Below, one piece after another: positions 14,201 to 54,778 of a DNA stretch of 64,000 bases. The position numbers and the translations under genes are program-made. The notes beneath the pieces were generated by a model that was not told the DNA's origin, did not search any database, and saw only the letters and a program-made list of their open reading frames with translations. This DNA comes from Eutrigla gurnardus (lineage: Eukaryota; Chordata; Actinopteri; Perciformes; Triglidae): assembly GCA_963514095.1 (NCBI GenBank), contig OY741265.1, forward strand, positions 26,431,090 to 26,495,089. Reading direction: 5' to 3'. Each line of letters opens with the position of its first letter. The stretch's first letter is position 1.

Positions 14201-14600
14201 GAGTGAATATATTTTTGCTCTGGCAACTTATGTCAATTGAAACTCATGTAGAAGAATAAATACTGTTTTTAGTCCCGTTTAGAAGATGAGGTATAGTGGT
14301 GCATTTCGACCTCTTGTGGCCAAAATGAGTATTACAAGAACACAAGGAAAAGTAATCCCGACTATAATAAAAGCACCCGCCAAGGTGTTTTTGTGGTTAA
14401 GAATGAACTTAAATCCGAGACCACAGAAAAATGAATCAGTATCTCTCAGGAGCACCTTTGAAACAACATTTAAACCTAGAAAAACTTTTTTTTTTTTTTT
14501 TTTTTAAATGGGGAAATAAAATTAAATACAATTTTTGAGAAATCGTGCCAACCTGATGAAAACAGATAAAACATTAAGAAGTTAAAATACTGAACACTGA
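11276..14600. other. Intergenic stretch between serinc3 and the rbl1 3' end
   Basis: AT-rich sequence of about 3.3 kb. Contents recognised: a Tc1/mariner-type fragment near 13346, a poly-T run near 14485, and diverged GTAAAAGTACT-type teleost repeat sequence near 13150-13280. No exon with coding similarity was found on either strand. Confidence 0.55.
13346..13500 (+). mobile_element. Fragment of a teleost DNA transposon (probably Tc1/mariner-type)
   Basis: The segment begins CACTATATTGCCAAAAGTAT and continues with TTCGCTCACCTGCCTTGACT, then CATAGGGTTTAATATGACGT. I recognise this as the terminal part of an element that is very common in fish genomes. The copy stops after about 150 bp, so it is a truncated, non-coding remnant. 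The family name is from memory of the motif and not from a search. Confidence 0.5.
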
Positions 14601-14615
14601 ATGCTTCAAGTACAT

Positions 14616-14621
14616 TTTATT
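14616..14621 (-). terminator. rbl1 poly(A) signal AATAAA
   Basis: TTTATT on the plus strand reads AATAAA on the rbl1 strand, about 1.1 kb after the stop codon (15728-15730). It is followed by AT-rich sequence. It gives a plausible 3' UTR of about 1.1 kb. Other AATAAA copies cannot be ruled out. Confidence 0.5.
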
Positions 14622-15727
14622 GTACAAAAGCTTTGACTGTTTGTACAAAATACACATTTCCTTTAAAACGGTTCAGAAAAGCACAAAAATTAGACAAATG
14701 TGTTACCTGTTTACAGATTCACTTCCATTATTCCATTTGTTAAGCGGTCTGGGAGAAAAAATCTGCACTTTTTTACAACAGTAGATATGAAATTGAATAA
14801 AGTGTAGATACTACACACTCAGAATACAGAGATGCTGCATCAATCCAGCACTCTTTTATTACAGCTTAAACATTAAATGTGGTTCATAACCACAAAAAAA
14901 GGAAGGATTAAATGTTAAACTAGTTAGTAAAAGACAATAAAATCCCTATCAAAGTAGAGATATGAGAGAATGTACAAAAGAGCTCAATTTGTAATGAAAA
15001 CTATTTACACAAGTTTAAGGTTCAAACATCTGATGCATACATCTTGTTCTGACGTGAAGAATAATGTTCCTGTTGATCATCAATGCAAGTAAAAACTTTC
15101 CAAATACCGGCGGGTTTGATTGAAGTTATATGAAAAGCTCAAAGTGGAACACCTGCATTTAATCACAGATTTCAGCAAAGTTTTAAAGTAAAAGACTTTG
15201 TATTTTTAAGATATTTACATAACAGAAAGGGTTATTGTTTTGTTATTATAACATTTGAGAATTAGACATTTATGTAATTCACAGCGAAATATATTCTCAT
15301 TGAAGGAGCATTGAATTATGGGTAAGCTTAAAGGGGAACTGTGGTGTTCAAACTGGACTCTATTATGTCTTTGGGGGTTTTGGTCTCTTTCAGTCCTCCA
15401 AAGAACTCAGTGACACAAGTCACTAACGAGTCATGTGACAATTAATAGTAACGATTCATGACTAAGTGTAAAGATAAAACAAGTTAGTGTCTTCTGATTC
15501 CTCAAATATCCCATCTGAGATATTATTATGGTCTCAACGGTTGTGACATTAGAAGTCAATGATCTGGATAAAACTCAATGACTTGTGCTATTACTTGCTG
15601 CTCCGGTTTGATGACCCTCAGCTCAGCAAACATATAAAAGGTCACAGTTTAAATGTCATTACATTTTAGCTCTTTAAAGTGAGGAACAGTTCTGTAACGC
15701 GTATACGTTTTTCCGTTCGTCTGTCCG

Positions 15728-34568
<18,841 letters not shown>

Positions 34569-34697
34569 TCCTACTAACTATAACTTAGTTTAAAAGTTGT
34601 TTTTAAAAATCTCCAGAATCCAAAACACCAAAACAGGACATCAACTTCCCCCACCACGATCGCGGACTTCCGCTCGCCATCCCCACAATGCAGCGCG

Positions 34698-34728
34698 TTG
34701 GCGCGAAAACCGCCGGGTTTCGACCAAT
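34698..34728 (-). promoter_or_regulatory. E2F site and CCAAT box in the rbl1 promoter
   Basis: 34698-34709 reads TTTTCGCGCCAA on the rbl1 strand, an excellent E2F/DP consensus, about 130 bp upstream of the start codon. A CCAAT motif (GACCAATCAG on the plus strand, about 34722-34731) lies about 12 bp further out, in a CpG-rich stretch. The mammalian RBL1 promoter is known to be E2F-controlled. Use here is inferred. Confidence 0.7.
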
Positions 34729-34769
34729 CAGAGGCGAGCGTCAGCCCCAGAGATCGATAGGGCCCAACC

Positions 34770-36360
34770 CCCTTCTCCTGCTCGCGTGCTCCTTGGTTAC
34801 TTACTACCAACGACGTTGGTCGCCCTGAAACTGTGGAAGACCATTACTGCCAATGTGATAAACGTCATTACGATGAGAAACTTTCTAGAAATAATGGACA
34901 AACATACTTGATAATTATATGCATATAAATTGATACTTTATTTGGCATTGTTGTTTTTAGAGAGGTTTTCTAGATAAGCTACTGGTGGGTTATTTACTTT
35001 TTCTATGTCTGACCTTTCCTTTTATAAAAAATACGTAAATAAAACCAACCTAAAATAGTGATAAGCTTTGCTAAAAATGTGAATGTGAATGTTCACTGAG
35101 CAGCAAAGTACAATGTTGAGGTCCTTTTCTTTATCAAATATAAAAATGATTATTTATTATCAAATCTAACGGTTCTTTAACTCAGTGCTTGTTCTGTCAG
35201 GAAGCTGAAGGCAGAATCACACATCAACTTTAAATGTGTAATACTATGTTCACACATGTAATTGTGTATATTTCTAAATATTTCAACTCGAGCGACAAAT
35301 TCACGTGACGCTGTCAGCACTGAGATTCTCTTCCTGTCATCACTGACGTGACGTTGAATCAGAGCAGGAGGAAACTAATTGTATCCTATGTCTTTGGTCA
35401 GTCAGAGGAAATCTGAAAATAAAGACATTATTATACTTTTGCAAAGGATGAGTGAAGTAGAGTGCTAGGCAGTCTGAGGCTGACCGATAAGACAGGCATA
35501 GAAATACATGTCTTTATGCAGCTTGTCAAGTCTGCTGGTTGAGTGATAACGGTAACCGACTTACTGATAACAGGAGGATACAAGTATCAAGTACACAGTT
35601 GGTTGTACAACACAGTAGAAGAGCAAACCCCCCTCCCCCCCTTTATCATATTTGATAATCATAAGACAAAAATACTACTTTAAAGGTGCTATTGACAACA
35701 TAGATAACATCAAGCCACTAGATGTCGCACTCTTCAAATGTTGCTCCTGGTTTTGCGAGCCTCAACACAAGACTGATACGGCACATTTGTGCTGCTCGTC
35801 TTGAATGCTATGGACTGTTGGTCACAATAACCCCGCCAACAGCCCCTGACGTAAACAAGACTTGGTTCGACATCGGTTCAAGACCAGCAAAGAGTTAGTG
35901 CCGCTCTGGAACCAGTTTTCCTGGCCGAGAGCCAGTTCTTTGGCTGTTGAAACGTGAAGAACTGGTTCGAGATAAGGCACCGTCTCCGAACCTGTTTCTT
36001 CGCAGCATTTTGCCAGCTTGTTTTTCACAGTGCCTTTATGTCGCTGTGCGGTACCCTACTGGGATTCTCAACCTCGGGATCATCTCAAATAAAGCCCTGG
36101 CTGTTGCCTGGACATCTTGTCTGGATGTGGTGAAAACTGAAAACATGCAAATGGTCCAATGGTTTGTCTGGAGTTGGATGAGCTGCATTCTACCTGCATT
36201 CTTATTATGCATTTTGGTAATTTGAGAAGCCTTTTGCATACCAGTGTTGCCCAAGAGGTGGTCCTTCCCATATGTCAACTTGCATGAAATGGAAACAAGC
36301 ATTTTGGCAGCTGGGTTTGTCATCAGGGTTGTTGTTTTTATTCTGTTTCTGGGTTGCACG
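34770..36360. other. Intergenic stretch upstream of rbl1
   Basis: Mostly AT-rich. At about 35686-36010 there is a block with repeated near-inverted GAACTGG/CCAGTTCTTTGG motifs (GAACCAGTTTTCC, GAGCCAGTTC, GAACTGGTTCGAG) typical of an interspersed teleost repeat. No gene was recognised. Confidence 0.45.
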
Positions 36361-36394
36361 ATGCTGAACCAGCCACAAACACGATCTTCTCCTT

Positions 36395-37055
36395 GATGTG
36401 GACGGCTGCTCCACTGTCCGTCCCCAGAAGTCCGCAACCTGGGTGTCATTCTGGACTCCACCCTCTCATTCCAGTTACACATCAAATAAATTACCAAATC
36501 CGCTTTCTACCACCTCAAAAACATCTCCAGACTCCGTCCAACAGTCAGACTCTGTGATAGAGACCCTTATCCATGCCCTCATCACCTCCCATCTGGTCTA
36601 TTGCAATGGAGTCCTGTCCGGGGGACCCAGCAACGTCCTGGACAGGTTCCAACATGTACAAAACTCAGCTGGCAGGGTTCTCACCCAGTCCTGGCAGCAC
36701 CTCACCCCCATCCTCATGCACCTTCACTGGCTGCTGATCAAGTCTCATCTCATACAAAATCCTCCTCCTCACTTACAAATCCCTGCATGCGCTTGCCCCC
36801 CAGTACCTGTCAGACCTCCTCCAGTCCTACCTGCACCACAATCTCTCGTCCTCTGGCCCGGGTCTACTCTCCACCCCCTCACCAGACTGAAGACTTTTTG
36901 GGACAGAACGTTCAGTGTGTCAGCCCCCACCCTTTGGGACAGTTGAGATAAAAACCCACCTGTTCACAACGACCCATGGACTCTTAGTCATCACTCCGTA
37001 TCTCTGTCTAATTGTGTGTAAAGCGCGATATAAATGCAAGTTATTATTATTAAGT
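36395..37055 (+). mobile_element. Degenerate L2-like LINE reverse transcriptase 3' end
   Basis: Conceptual translation gives NLGVILDSTLSFQ-like, then AFYHLKNISRLRPTVRLCD, ETLIHALITSHLVYCNGVLS, then (after a frame change) LQNVQN-like, HWLLIK and a final RLKTFWDRTFSV-SAPTLWDS. This is the C-terminal part of the L2/CR1-clade ORF2 found in fish. The 3' end GTAAAGCGCGATATAAATGC followed by a TTATTATTA tail is the family's 3' terminus. There are at least two frame breaks, and it is 5'-truncated and dead. Confidence 0.85.
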
Positions 37056-39190
37056 TCAGATCTGGGTTGTTGAGTGAATAGTGTCCTGTGAGTCAGATTC
37101 TAATGTGCTCTGTCAGTAACGCCATCGATTGATTTTTGTTTCAATGGATATTGATTCTTACAAGGTCTGTAATCAGACTTTGGTGTGATAGTGACAGGTT
37201 GCATCCCTTTGATCAAGCGTAGTTCCACGTCGCCATAAGTCAGGTATCGACTGCAGACTTGGATGTTGTGTGAATACATCTTGTGTGTATGAAACCGTGG
37301 TCGGTGCATATTGGCCATCATCTGGAGTCATAACACTGTTCTTTCTCTATGTACAACACAATTCAATTTCTCTCTGTATGTTTTTAACCTTGATTGTACA
37401 AAATCTCAGGGTCAAAGGTCAAATCACCAACCAATGCTTTGATACAATCAAGTATCCAGGGACCGAAGTCCTGCCAATGATCTTCATAGTGTTTTGCCAG
37501 AGCGACATGTGGCCATGAGCCAGGAACCTCAAGATCTCACCACAGACAACTGTTTAAAGCATAAATCGAAGCTGAGATGAAAAATACCCTTTTAACCCTT
37601 TCAGATCACATCTACGGTCATATTGTTCACCTATTTTACAATGCTGAAAGAAATTATAAATCTTTTTTTTCTTCCTGGAAAACAAACTCTGCAAAGAAAG
37701 CTTACATCAGCTAGTACCAACCAACGATGTGTGCAGAATGTCTTAGTTGTCCAACAGTGTTCATGCAGTTTAGACTTGAGAAAGAAATAAGCTGCATAAC
37801 AGACATAACTGAGACATTAATATTGACAAAGTCTGAGCAATATTATTATTGCTTTTGTAAAAGCAATATTTCTTTTGCAATGCATTTTAAATGAGAGTGA
37901 GTTAGTGATGGTGATTCATATTGAACACTAGAACTCCTGTTCCACCAGACTCGTCTCAGATCAGTTCTTCTACTCACTCTGAGCAGCTCACATATGAGTT
38001 TTCTGCAGAGAACAACCAGGTACACCTGCTAGTTAGTATGTGGCAACATGTCTGACAACAAGAAGCTGGAAGCTTTCCATTCCTAAAGCATGATGGGAAT
38101 TAGTCGCCAGGTCAACATGAAAGTAGCAAGGCTCAGAACCAGAGCTGACCTCCAGGACGCGGAGCTCTCCACCTCCGACCGGCGGCCTGACTGCAGGTGA
38201 AAGGCAGCAGCATAGCCGGACCGGGGGTCTGTCTCAAGTGGTCTGGGGTTTCTGGTGAACCTGCAGGATTTCATCTCATTTCAGAATCCGACCCGGTGTC
38301 ACCGATGACAAGCTTTGAGAATGAAGACATGTCTAGAGACATTCTTCTCTGTGATAATAATAATAAACTTTAATTTTTAAACAAGATTTTTATTTGTGTT
38401 GATTCATTCTGTAGGTCATATAGACATCAGTGTTAAACCGAGGCTGGTTCATGAGTTAAACGTTCCTCAACATTTCCTCCTTTTTTAACATTGTTTTAAA
38501 GAACAAGAAAACAAACACAGCCTTTTTGGTGATGATCTTTTTATTTGTGAGAACAGAAAAGTAATCAAGAGCTTAAAGCAGCACATCTGGAGATTTGTAG
38601 TTTATCTGATAACAACATTGAGAAAATGTCTTAAAGAAACAAAACTGCAATAGACATAAAACACACCTCTAACAGGAAAATCCCCCAAATGATCAAACCT
38701 ACAATGTTTTATACGTATAATCTCACTTTAGCTAATTAAATAACGAAGATGTTACAGACGTCTAATACTCTGTGTGTTAGGAAGCAAAGAAGGTTAAAGA
38801 GCCGATGGACAACAGTAAACACATTACAATCTTTATACAATGTAAATTATATCAGCAACGACAACAACAACAAAACCCAGAATTATCTCCAGTTTATTAT
38901 TATCCACGTTTAGATGATATTATATCCCCACTATTCTATCATAAGTAAAAGTTAGTAACTAATTGCAGCCTCACATGTTAAGAGTAGGTGTGTAATTGTG
39001 TGTAGTGATGGAGGAAGTACTCAGGTCCTGTACTGCAGTAAAACTACCAAATACACACATGAATCTTTGCATGTTGCATGTTTGTCAGTCAGTGTTTCCT
39101 CTGTCACTATTTGGGGGTTAACATTAATATTAATTTATTCATATTTCCTGGCAGTCACAGGTGGCTGTAGGCATCATGTCAGTATCAATA
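37056..39190. other. Intergenic stretch, no gene assigned
   Basis: Sequence of about 2.1 kb. The only compositionally distinct part is a GC-rich patch at about 38100-38290 with an open minus-strand frame of 63 codons and a plus-strand ATG frame of 27 codons. Neither matches a family I know. A plus-strand AATAAA (about 38360) and a minus-strand AATAAA (about 38540) are near. It could be an unrecognised terminal exon or non-coding RNA exon. Confidence 0.4.
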
Positions 39191-39194
39191 CACA

Positions 39195-39525
39195 GTGGTG
39201 GAGGAAGTTTTCAGATCCTTTACTGCAGTAAAAGTACTGATACCACACCGTAAGAATACTCTGTTACAGTATAAGTACTGATACCACACCGTAAGTATAC
39301 TATGTTACAGTACAAGTACTAATACCACACCGTAAGAATACTCTGTTACAGTATAAGTACTGATACCACACCGTAAGAATACTCTGTTACAGTATAAGTA
39401 CTGATACCACACCGTAAGTATACTATGTTACAGTACAAGTTCTAATACCACACCGTAAGAATACTCTGTTACAGTATAAGTACTAATACCACACCGTAAG
39501 AATACTCAGTAAAAGTAAGTGTATT
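39195..39525. repeat. 41-bp tandem repeat, about seven copies
   Basis: Units containing TACCACACCGTAAG recur at 39241, 39282, 39323, 39364, 39405, 39446 and 39487, an exact 41-bp step, with two alternating variants (AATACTCTGTTACAGT and TATACTATGTTACAGT). The unit is a piece of the teleost GTAAAAGTACT dispersed repeat, which also flanks the array on the left (CCTTTACTGCAGTAAAAGTA). Confidence 0.9.
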
Positions 39526-41215
39526 TCAGTATAATGAGTCAAATGTTGTTAAAGTATTAATCTGTGACTGTTCTACTCTTATAAACATGTTGTCATTGGA
39601 TAAATATGACTCAGCAAAAAAAGCAGGACTTTACTGGTGTAGTTGGTTGAGCTGGAGCTCAGTTTGAATTAGTAACTAGTGATAATCTTTTATGGTATAA
39701 TCTGCTATTTATTTTCTTCATTAATCAATTGATAGTTCAGAGTTCAGCTTTCTTTTGAATGTTTTTGATTCACTTACTTGATCTGTAAAGTTACTATTAG
39801 TACTAGTATTAGTATTTCCCTCTGAATTATGTTGAAGTATAACATGAAAGGAAAATACTCAAGAAAGTACTTGTCGTCGAGTACTTGACCGGCGCTGCAT
39901 GCAGGTATGTCCTCTCAGTGGATGCTGTATCTGGAGTTGTCTCTGGTCTCGGTTGTCTTGATCAGGAGTTTTGGAGCAGGAGAGCTGCTGTTACTATGGT
40001 AACCATTAGTACTTTTAGTACCTGGACAGAGAGACAGAGACAACAGGACGATGGTAAAAGAAAGAAAGAAGACAAAGACAGATGAGAAGTCAGTAAAGTG
40101 TTAAACTGAACAAAGAGAGGAAACAAGTGGTTTAAACTTTGACACTAAAAAGTCTGGAATAAATATGTTTCATCTGAGTATTTGTTATAATTAATAATAA
40201 TAATCATAACACAAACATTGTACTTTTGCAATAAGGAGTTGAATGAACTCATGTCAACGAGGCCTACTGGCCATAAACAGCTAATACAAGTTCATAACTT
40301 GAAAGTGGTCACTGTTACGTCACCCACTGGTTTGTGGGCTAAACTGAACCTCCAGTTCAGCATTTTGGCTCTTGCCATCTTAGTTTCTGACCGTCGCCAT
40401 CTTGGTTTCTGACTGTCATAATGTTGGTTTATTAGCTGCCCATATCTTGGTTTTCACTGTCCCCATAACTTTGATGAAGTAGAAACACTTCACTGTTCAG
40501 AACTGGAGGGTGGTGTCTGGTTAACCTGGATTCATATAACAGGATGGTGAAATGGTCAAAGATGATGGATGTCTTTTAAAATGACCTCTACATAGAGCAA
40601 TGCCACGAAATGAGATCTATGGGTGTTCCTTTTTCATGGTATTGATCTTATTGATATAGACACAGACAACTCAGTGCTGCAACTAGAAATTATTTGTATT
40701 AGTTGGTTATTCTGCCTATAATTTCTTTGATTGATTAGACGGCCTTAAAAACACCACAAAATACAGAAAACTGCCTGTAATAATACTGTGAAACCTAAAG
40801 TGTAACTCAAAACAAGACGAAGAGTATCAATACTTTCAGTACAGATGTGCTCACCCCGACTAGATACCATGTGTCTGTATGAGCAATATTTTCTTATTAG
40901 GACAAGAAAGTGTCAGTGTCACAATGTACGCACTTATAATAACAATTTACAAAGTATCCTTTCAAGAGAGTCAGGCAAAGTCAAAGTCCTGCCTTTCTAT
41001 TTCCGGTACATGGGACCTCAATATGAATTTCTGATGTATTCCTATGGCTAGATTGAAATTATTTTCTGGTCCCGTTTGAATTGTGCCATGAATTTCACAT
41101 ATGTTGTTTGTGGTTTTTAAAGATAATTTTTCATGAAAAAAAAAAAGATTTACAGCGAAGAAGTTTGATAATGATAATAATAATAATCATAATAATAATA
41201 ATAATAATAGGTTTT

Positions 41216-41402
41216 GGGGATAGGTTGATTGATGACTCTAAATTGCCCGTAGGTGTGAATGTGAGCGTGAATGGTTGTTTGTCTCTACATGTCGGCCCTG
41301 TGATAGACTTGTCCAGGGTGAACCCTGCCTTCGCCCAATGGGCTCCAGCCCCCCCGTGACCCTGAATACAGGATAAGCGGTAGACAATGGATGGATGGAT
41401 GG
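41216..41402 (+). mobile_element. 5'-truncated tRNA-type SINE
   Basis: Starts GGGGATAGGTTGATTGATGA and continues TCTAAATTGCCCGTAGGTGT to CCTGAATACAGGATAAGCGG and an (ATGG)n tail. It matches the 3' two-thirds of the intact copy at 46882-47260 and lacks the tRNA head. Confidence 0.9.
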
Positions 41403-41884
41403 TAGGTTTTGTGTGAGGCCGCTTTGTGAACTACAGCTCTTCGCTGCTCTCGACGCGAATGATATCCGTCACCACCCGCAGTTACGCTGGAGGTGCAGAC
41501 ATGGGCATTTCTCTGCTCCACAGTCACTTCACCGCTTTCTTCCAAGGGGAGGATAATAGCATCGAGAGAGGTGAAAACCATTATAATTCGGGGCATGTGG
41601 AGAATTGCTGTGAGAAAGGGTGATGACGTGACGTCACATACGCGACATGCAGTCTTTCTCATTATGTTTTCTCTACAGTCTTAAACTGAACAATTGAACA
41701 ATAAACGGTCAAACTCTTGACGTGAGAAATTATAATTTAAATCCACAAACAACATATTTCTAATTGGAGCATATAACAACTGGGACCAGCAAATAATTAT
41801 ATGACCTGCTTTGAGACCCATACATGGTTTACGATCTCAGAGGTCCCATGGGAGTCTAGCGGAAGGGGCGGGACTCTTTGCCAC

Positions 41885-42010
41885 TCTATAATGCGGCCGC
41901 TGATGATTGACAGCTGATGATCGGCACCGACGATTGACGTGCGTCTGCGCTGGAAAACTACAATAATGGACTACAAAAAGTCCATCATCCATTTCTCCAC
42001 ATGATGGTTT
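41885..42010. repeat. Dispersed repeat shared with about 56530-56640
   Basis: Both copies contain ATAATGCG, (C)TGATGATTGACAG units, then AAACTACAAT and GGACTACAAAAAG. In the sec13 intron copy the unit GACAGCGGATGATT (14 bp) is present three times in tandem. Here it is diverged into GACAGCTGATGATC and GACGATTGAC. Confidence 0.6.
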
Positions 42011-42260
42011 TATAAACAGAAGCTCCTCCTTACTGTTTGACAGTTTGCTGTTTTTACATTTCATTTGTGGTTTTAGTTTCATTTTTTTTGTCAAATTTGT
42101 AACATGATTGAAATAAATAAAAAATACCATTCAATTATTATCACTGTCCACACACATTTATCAACATAATTCCAATTACTATATGTCTGCATGAAAGGAA
42201 TTGGAAAATATGCAAATAGGCATATTGTTTGTTTTCATGAAAGGCTGAGGTGTGTGGCAC

Positions 42261-42266
42261 TTTAAT
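42261..42266 (-). terminator. Possible keratin poly(A) signal ATTAAA
   Basis: TTTAAT on the plus strand is ATTAAA on the keratin strand, 33 bases after the proposed stop (42299-42301). It supports this exon as terminal. The 3' UTR would be unusually short, so it is not decisive. Confidence 0.35.
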
Positions 42267-42298
42267 GTTGTGGAGTCTTGTACATGGACACGTCTTGG

Positions 42299-52241
<9,943 letters not shown>

Positions 52242-52456
52242 GGTGGAGGAGTGAGAGATGTTGGACAGACAGATGGAAGTATGAAAGCAGAAAGGAAATG
52301 GAAACAGGACAAGAAGAACAACTGTAATGAAAAGCAGGTTAAGATTAGGGAGACGTGCAGAAAAGAGGCTGAACTGAGAAAAATGATGTAAAGAGAAGTC
52401 GACCAGGTGAGTACAAGATGTCAGACCTTCATGGGGTGTCTCAGGTGTCTCGTGGC

Positions 52457-52465
52457 CTTTTAAAG
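52457..52465 (-). promoter_or_regulatory. TATA-like box of the keratin gene
   Basis: CTTTAAAAG on the keratin strand, about 220 bp upstream of the start codon. This places initiation near 52430 and gives a 5' UTR of about 190 nt. Position and form are plausible. It is not otherwise supported. Confidence 0.4.
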
Positions 52466-52499
52466 CTCCACAGGGTGGAGTCAGTACCGGAGGAGAGAC

Positions 52500-53035
52500 G
52501 CTGCAGCACCAGAGAGCTGTGGTGTCAAGTATCTATAGTGCTGAATACGATATGTCAATAATTTAGGTGGAGGGTGTATTTTTGCTATAAATGAGAAGGT
52601 CCAAAACATCAAGTAACCATTAAAAGAACTTCACTAGATCCATTTTTGGAGACAAAATGTCTCTTGTGTTGGTTTTCAACTTATGTTGCCTGTACTGTAC
52701 CACGCTGGTTGACCATGTGAACGCTGTTTGTGTGGATGTATTTCACCTACTTTGAGTTTGAAAATGTTCCTGAATGGTGGTAGAGTTGGTGCTCTCCTCA
52801 CTGCAGTGGCCCCAGGTTTGAATCCGACTAGTGACCCCATCTGCATGTTCCCCCTCTCTCTCCCCCTTTCACTGTTCTGTAATTCTGTATCTAAATTTTT
52901 TTTAAATGTTTCGCCAAAATGTTAAGTGCTATAATCTGGGATTATTTGAACACATGCAGAATCAGACCAGGTAGAGAACACAGTACCTGAGCAGGTAGTG
53001 AATGGTAAATGCTATACAAATAAAGTTTATTATCA

Positions 53036-53072
<37 letters not shown>

Positions 53073-53145
53073 AGAGTTCCTGATAAAAGAAGAGCTGATG
53101 AATCACCATCAGAGCATCAGGAAGTGATACTAATTTAAAAAAGTG

Positions 53146-53241
<96 letters not shown>

Positions 53242-53863
53242 CATTACAGCATATCATGATTTTGCCGGAAGACATGAAGTTCCTCCCTGGATGTTTGAAT
53301 TAACTGAAGCTGTTCTTTTCCACTGTTTTAACATCAGATGATCCAAATAACCGTATTTAAAACTGAATACCCAGAATGTTATTGATCACTTCCACTTTGA
53401 GCAGCTGATTGAAGGAATCAGTTTTGTGGTTTTTGCCACCTTAATAACATTGTATTTATTAATATCATGGACAAGTGGCTGGTAGATAAGGTTCATGTCT
53501 TCCAGTTTACTGTTGAAAGATCAAACTTTATCACTCTTAGGAGGGAATTTTGGCCTTACAGGCGGTAATGATAATGTGCAGACATGGCAGTCGACCTTTT
53601 GTCAAAAGATTCATTACTTAGGAACGTCAGTGGGTCCATCAATCATCTGTTTCCCACGTGCATGCTGGGAGGGCTTCCAATACACCTACGTTATTTGTAT
53701 TTAAATGAAGTTCATATCATAAAATATTGATACTAGGCATCTGTATATTGATACAATATTGGCATGCAAAATATTTCCATACTATGATGTATGCATGTCC
53801 CCCTATCCCTACTACATCATGTAACTACAATCACATGACCAGCACATCATGAATGCTGATCGT
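52500..53863. other. Intergenic stretch between keratin and sec13
   Basis: Holds an L2-like 3' tail (GGTAAATGCTATACAAATAA at about 53006), a (TAT)n tract (53039-53071) and a long CA microsatellite (53147-53240). No coding exon was recognised. Confidence 0.5.
53147..53240. repeat. (CA)n microsatellite
   Basis: About 47 uninterrupted CA units, intergenic between the keratin promoter and the sec13 3' end. It is a likely highly variable marker. Confidence 0.97.
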
Positions 53864-54723
53864 TTATTTCAAAATAAGAGCACACAATAATTCATGATAA
53901 ACAGATCAAGCCTCACGCTGCTTTCAAAGAACCAAAGAAACAGAACTTTGTTTTAACATTATAGTTATTTAATTACATCAAATATGAAAAACACATCCAT
54001 GGTTTTCTGATCTCACATCGAAAAGAAGTCGGCCTCATTAATAATGGTGGCAGCTTCTGAATGTACAAACTCCTGTTGTTGTTATTGACAAGGAGCCTCT
54101 TGTATGTGTTGAAGACAATGTGTATCAATAGTTCAGTGAATAAATCCCTGAATTACATTTACTGGCTGAAGTTGAGGACGAGACCTTCGACATGTGAGAA
54201 CCGCTCTGTAGATCATTTCTTTTTCACTGTGACAACACAAGCATTTGTTCAAAGTGAAGATATTTTACATACATTAATTATGATGGAGATAACTGATTTA
54301 TAGGGACTTTCCTGCTCCATACAAAGCTTGTTTAGTGGGACTTCTGCATCCCAGGATGCTGGAAGATTTTGGCCGATGGTAGAGCTTTGTTTGCCGCTGG
54401 TGGAGGTGGAATGTTTCAGGAGCAAAGCATCATGGGACGGGATGGAGGGCAGGCGTAAAGCTGTGTACTAAGTTATGTTTGGACCAGCTTTAATGGAGTG
54501 CATATGATAAAAGTATGTTCAGGTAATTATCAGACATATTTGGAATTACAGAGATTCTCCATCTTTTAAGTGTGAAGGTTTCTTTCCCTCCTGATAAACA
54601 TAAGGAACATTTATCTTAAATTGTACAGAAGTCATCATGTCGTCATCAAGCAGCCGGACAAAAAGATTACAAAAATTAGCTCAATCGGCGAGGACGTGGT
54701 TGTTTTCTCAAATGTCCGTCGTC

Positions 54724-54729
54724 TTTATT
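54724..54729 (-). terminator. sec13 poly(A) signal AATAAA
   Basis: TTTATT on the plus strand reads AATAAA on the sec13 strand, about 50 bases after the stop codon (54779-54781). It predicts a short 3' UTR. Another AATAAA lies near 53865. Confidence 0.55.
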
Positions 54730-54778
54730 CACGCTGAATTCATCTTTAAGAGTGGGGTCACCGTGATGAATGTGTGTG

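Larger units (their letters stand above)
39526..42250. other. Intergenic stretch between the 41-bp array and the keratin 3' end
   Basis: Holds a copy of the 'TTCAGCATTTTG' repeat (about 40305-40420), a SINE fragment (41216-41402) and a repeat shared with the sec13 intron (about 41885-42010). No coding similarity was recognised. Confidence 0.5.

Noticed and set aside
36398..36946. 182-codon plus-strand frame as a host gene
   Set aside because: Its first half matches the C-terminal part of L2/CR1-type reverse transcriptases, the later part is out of frame, and it ends in the LINE 3' tail.
38083..38274. Terminal tail exon of the type II keratin
   Set aside because: A splice from ACA|GTAAGT into the AG at about 38235 gives an open but unkeratin-like tail, across nearly 4 kb. 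No Gly/Ser-rich or conserved tail motif is present.
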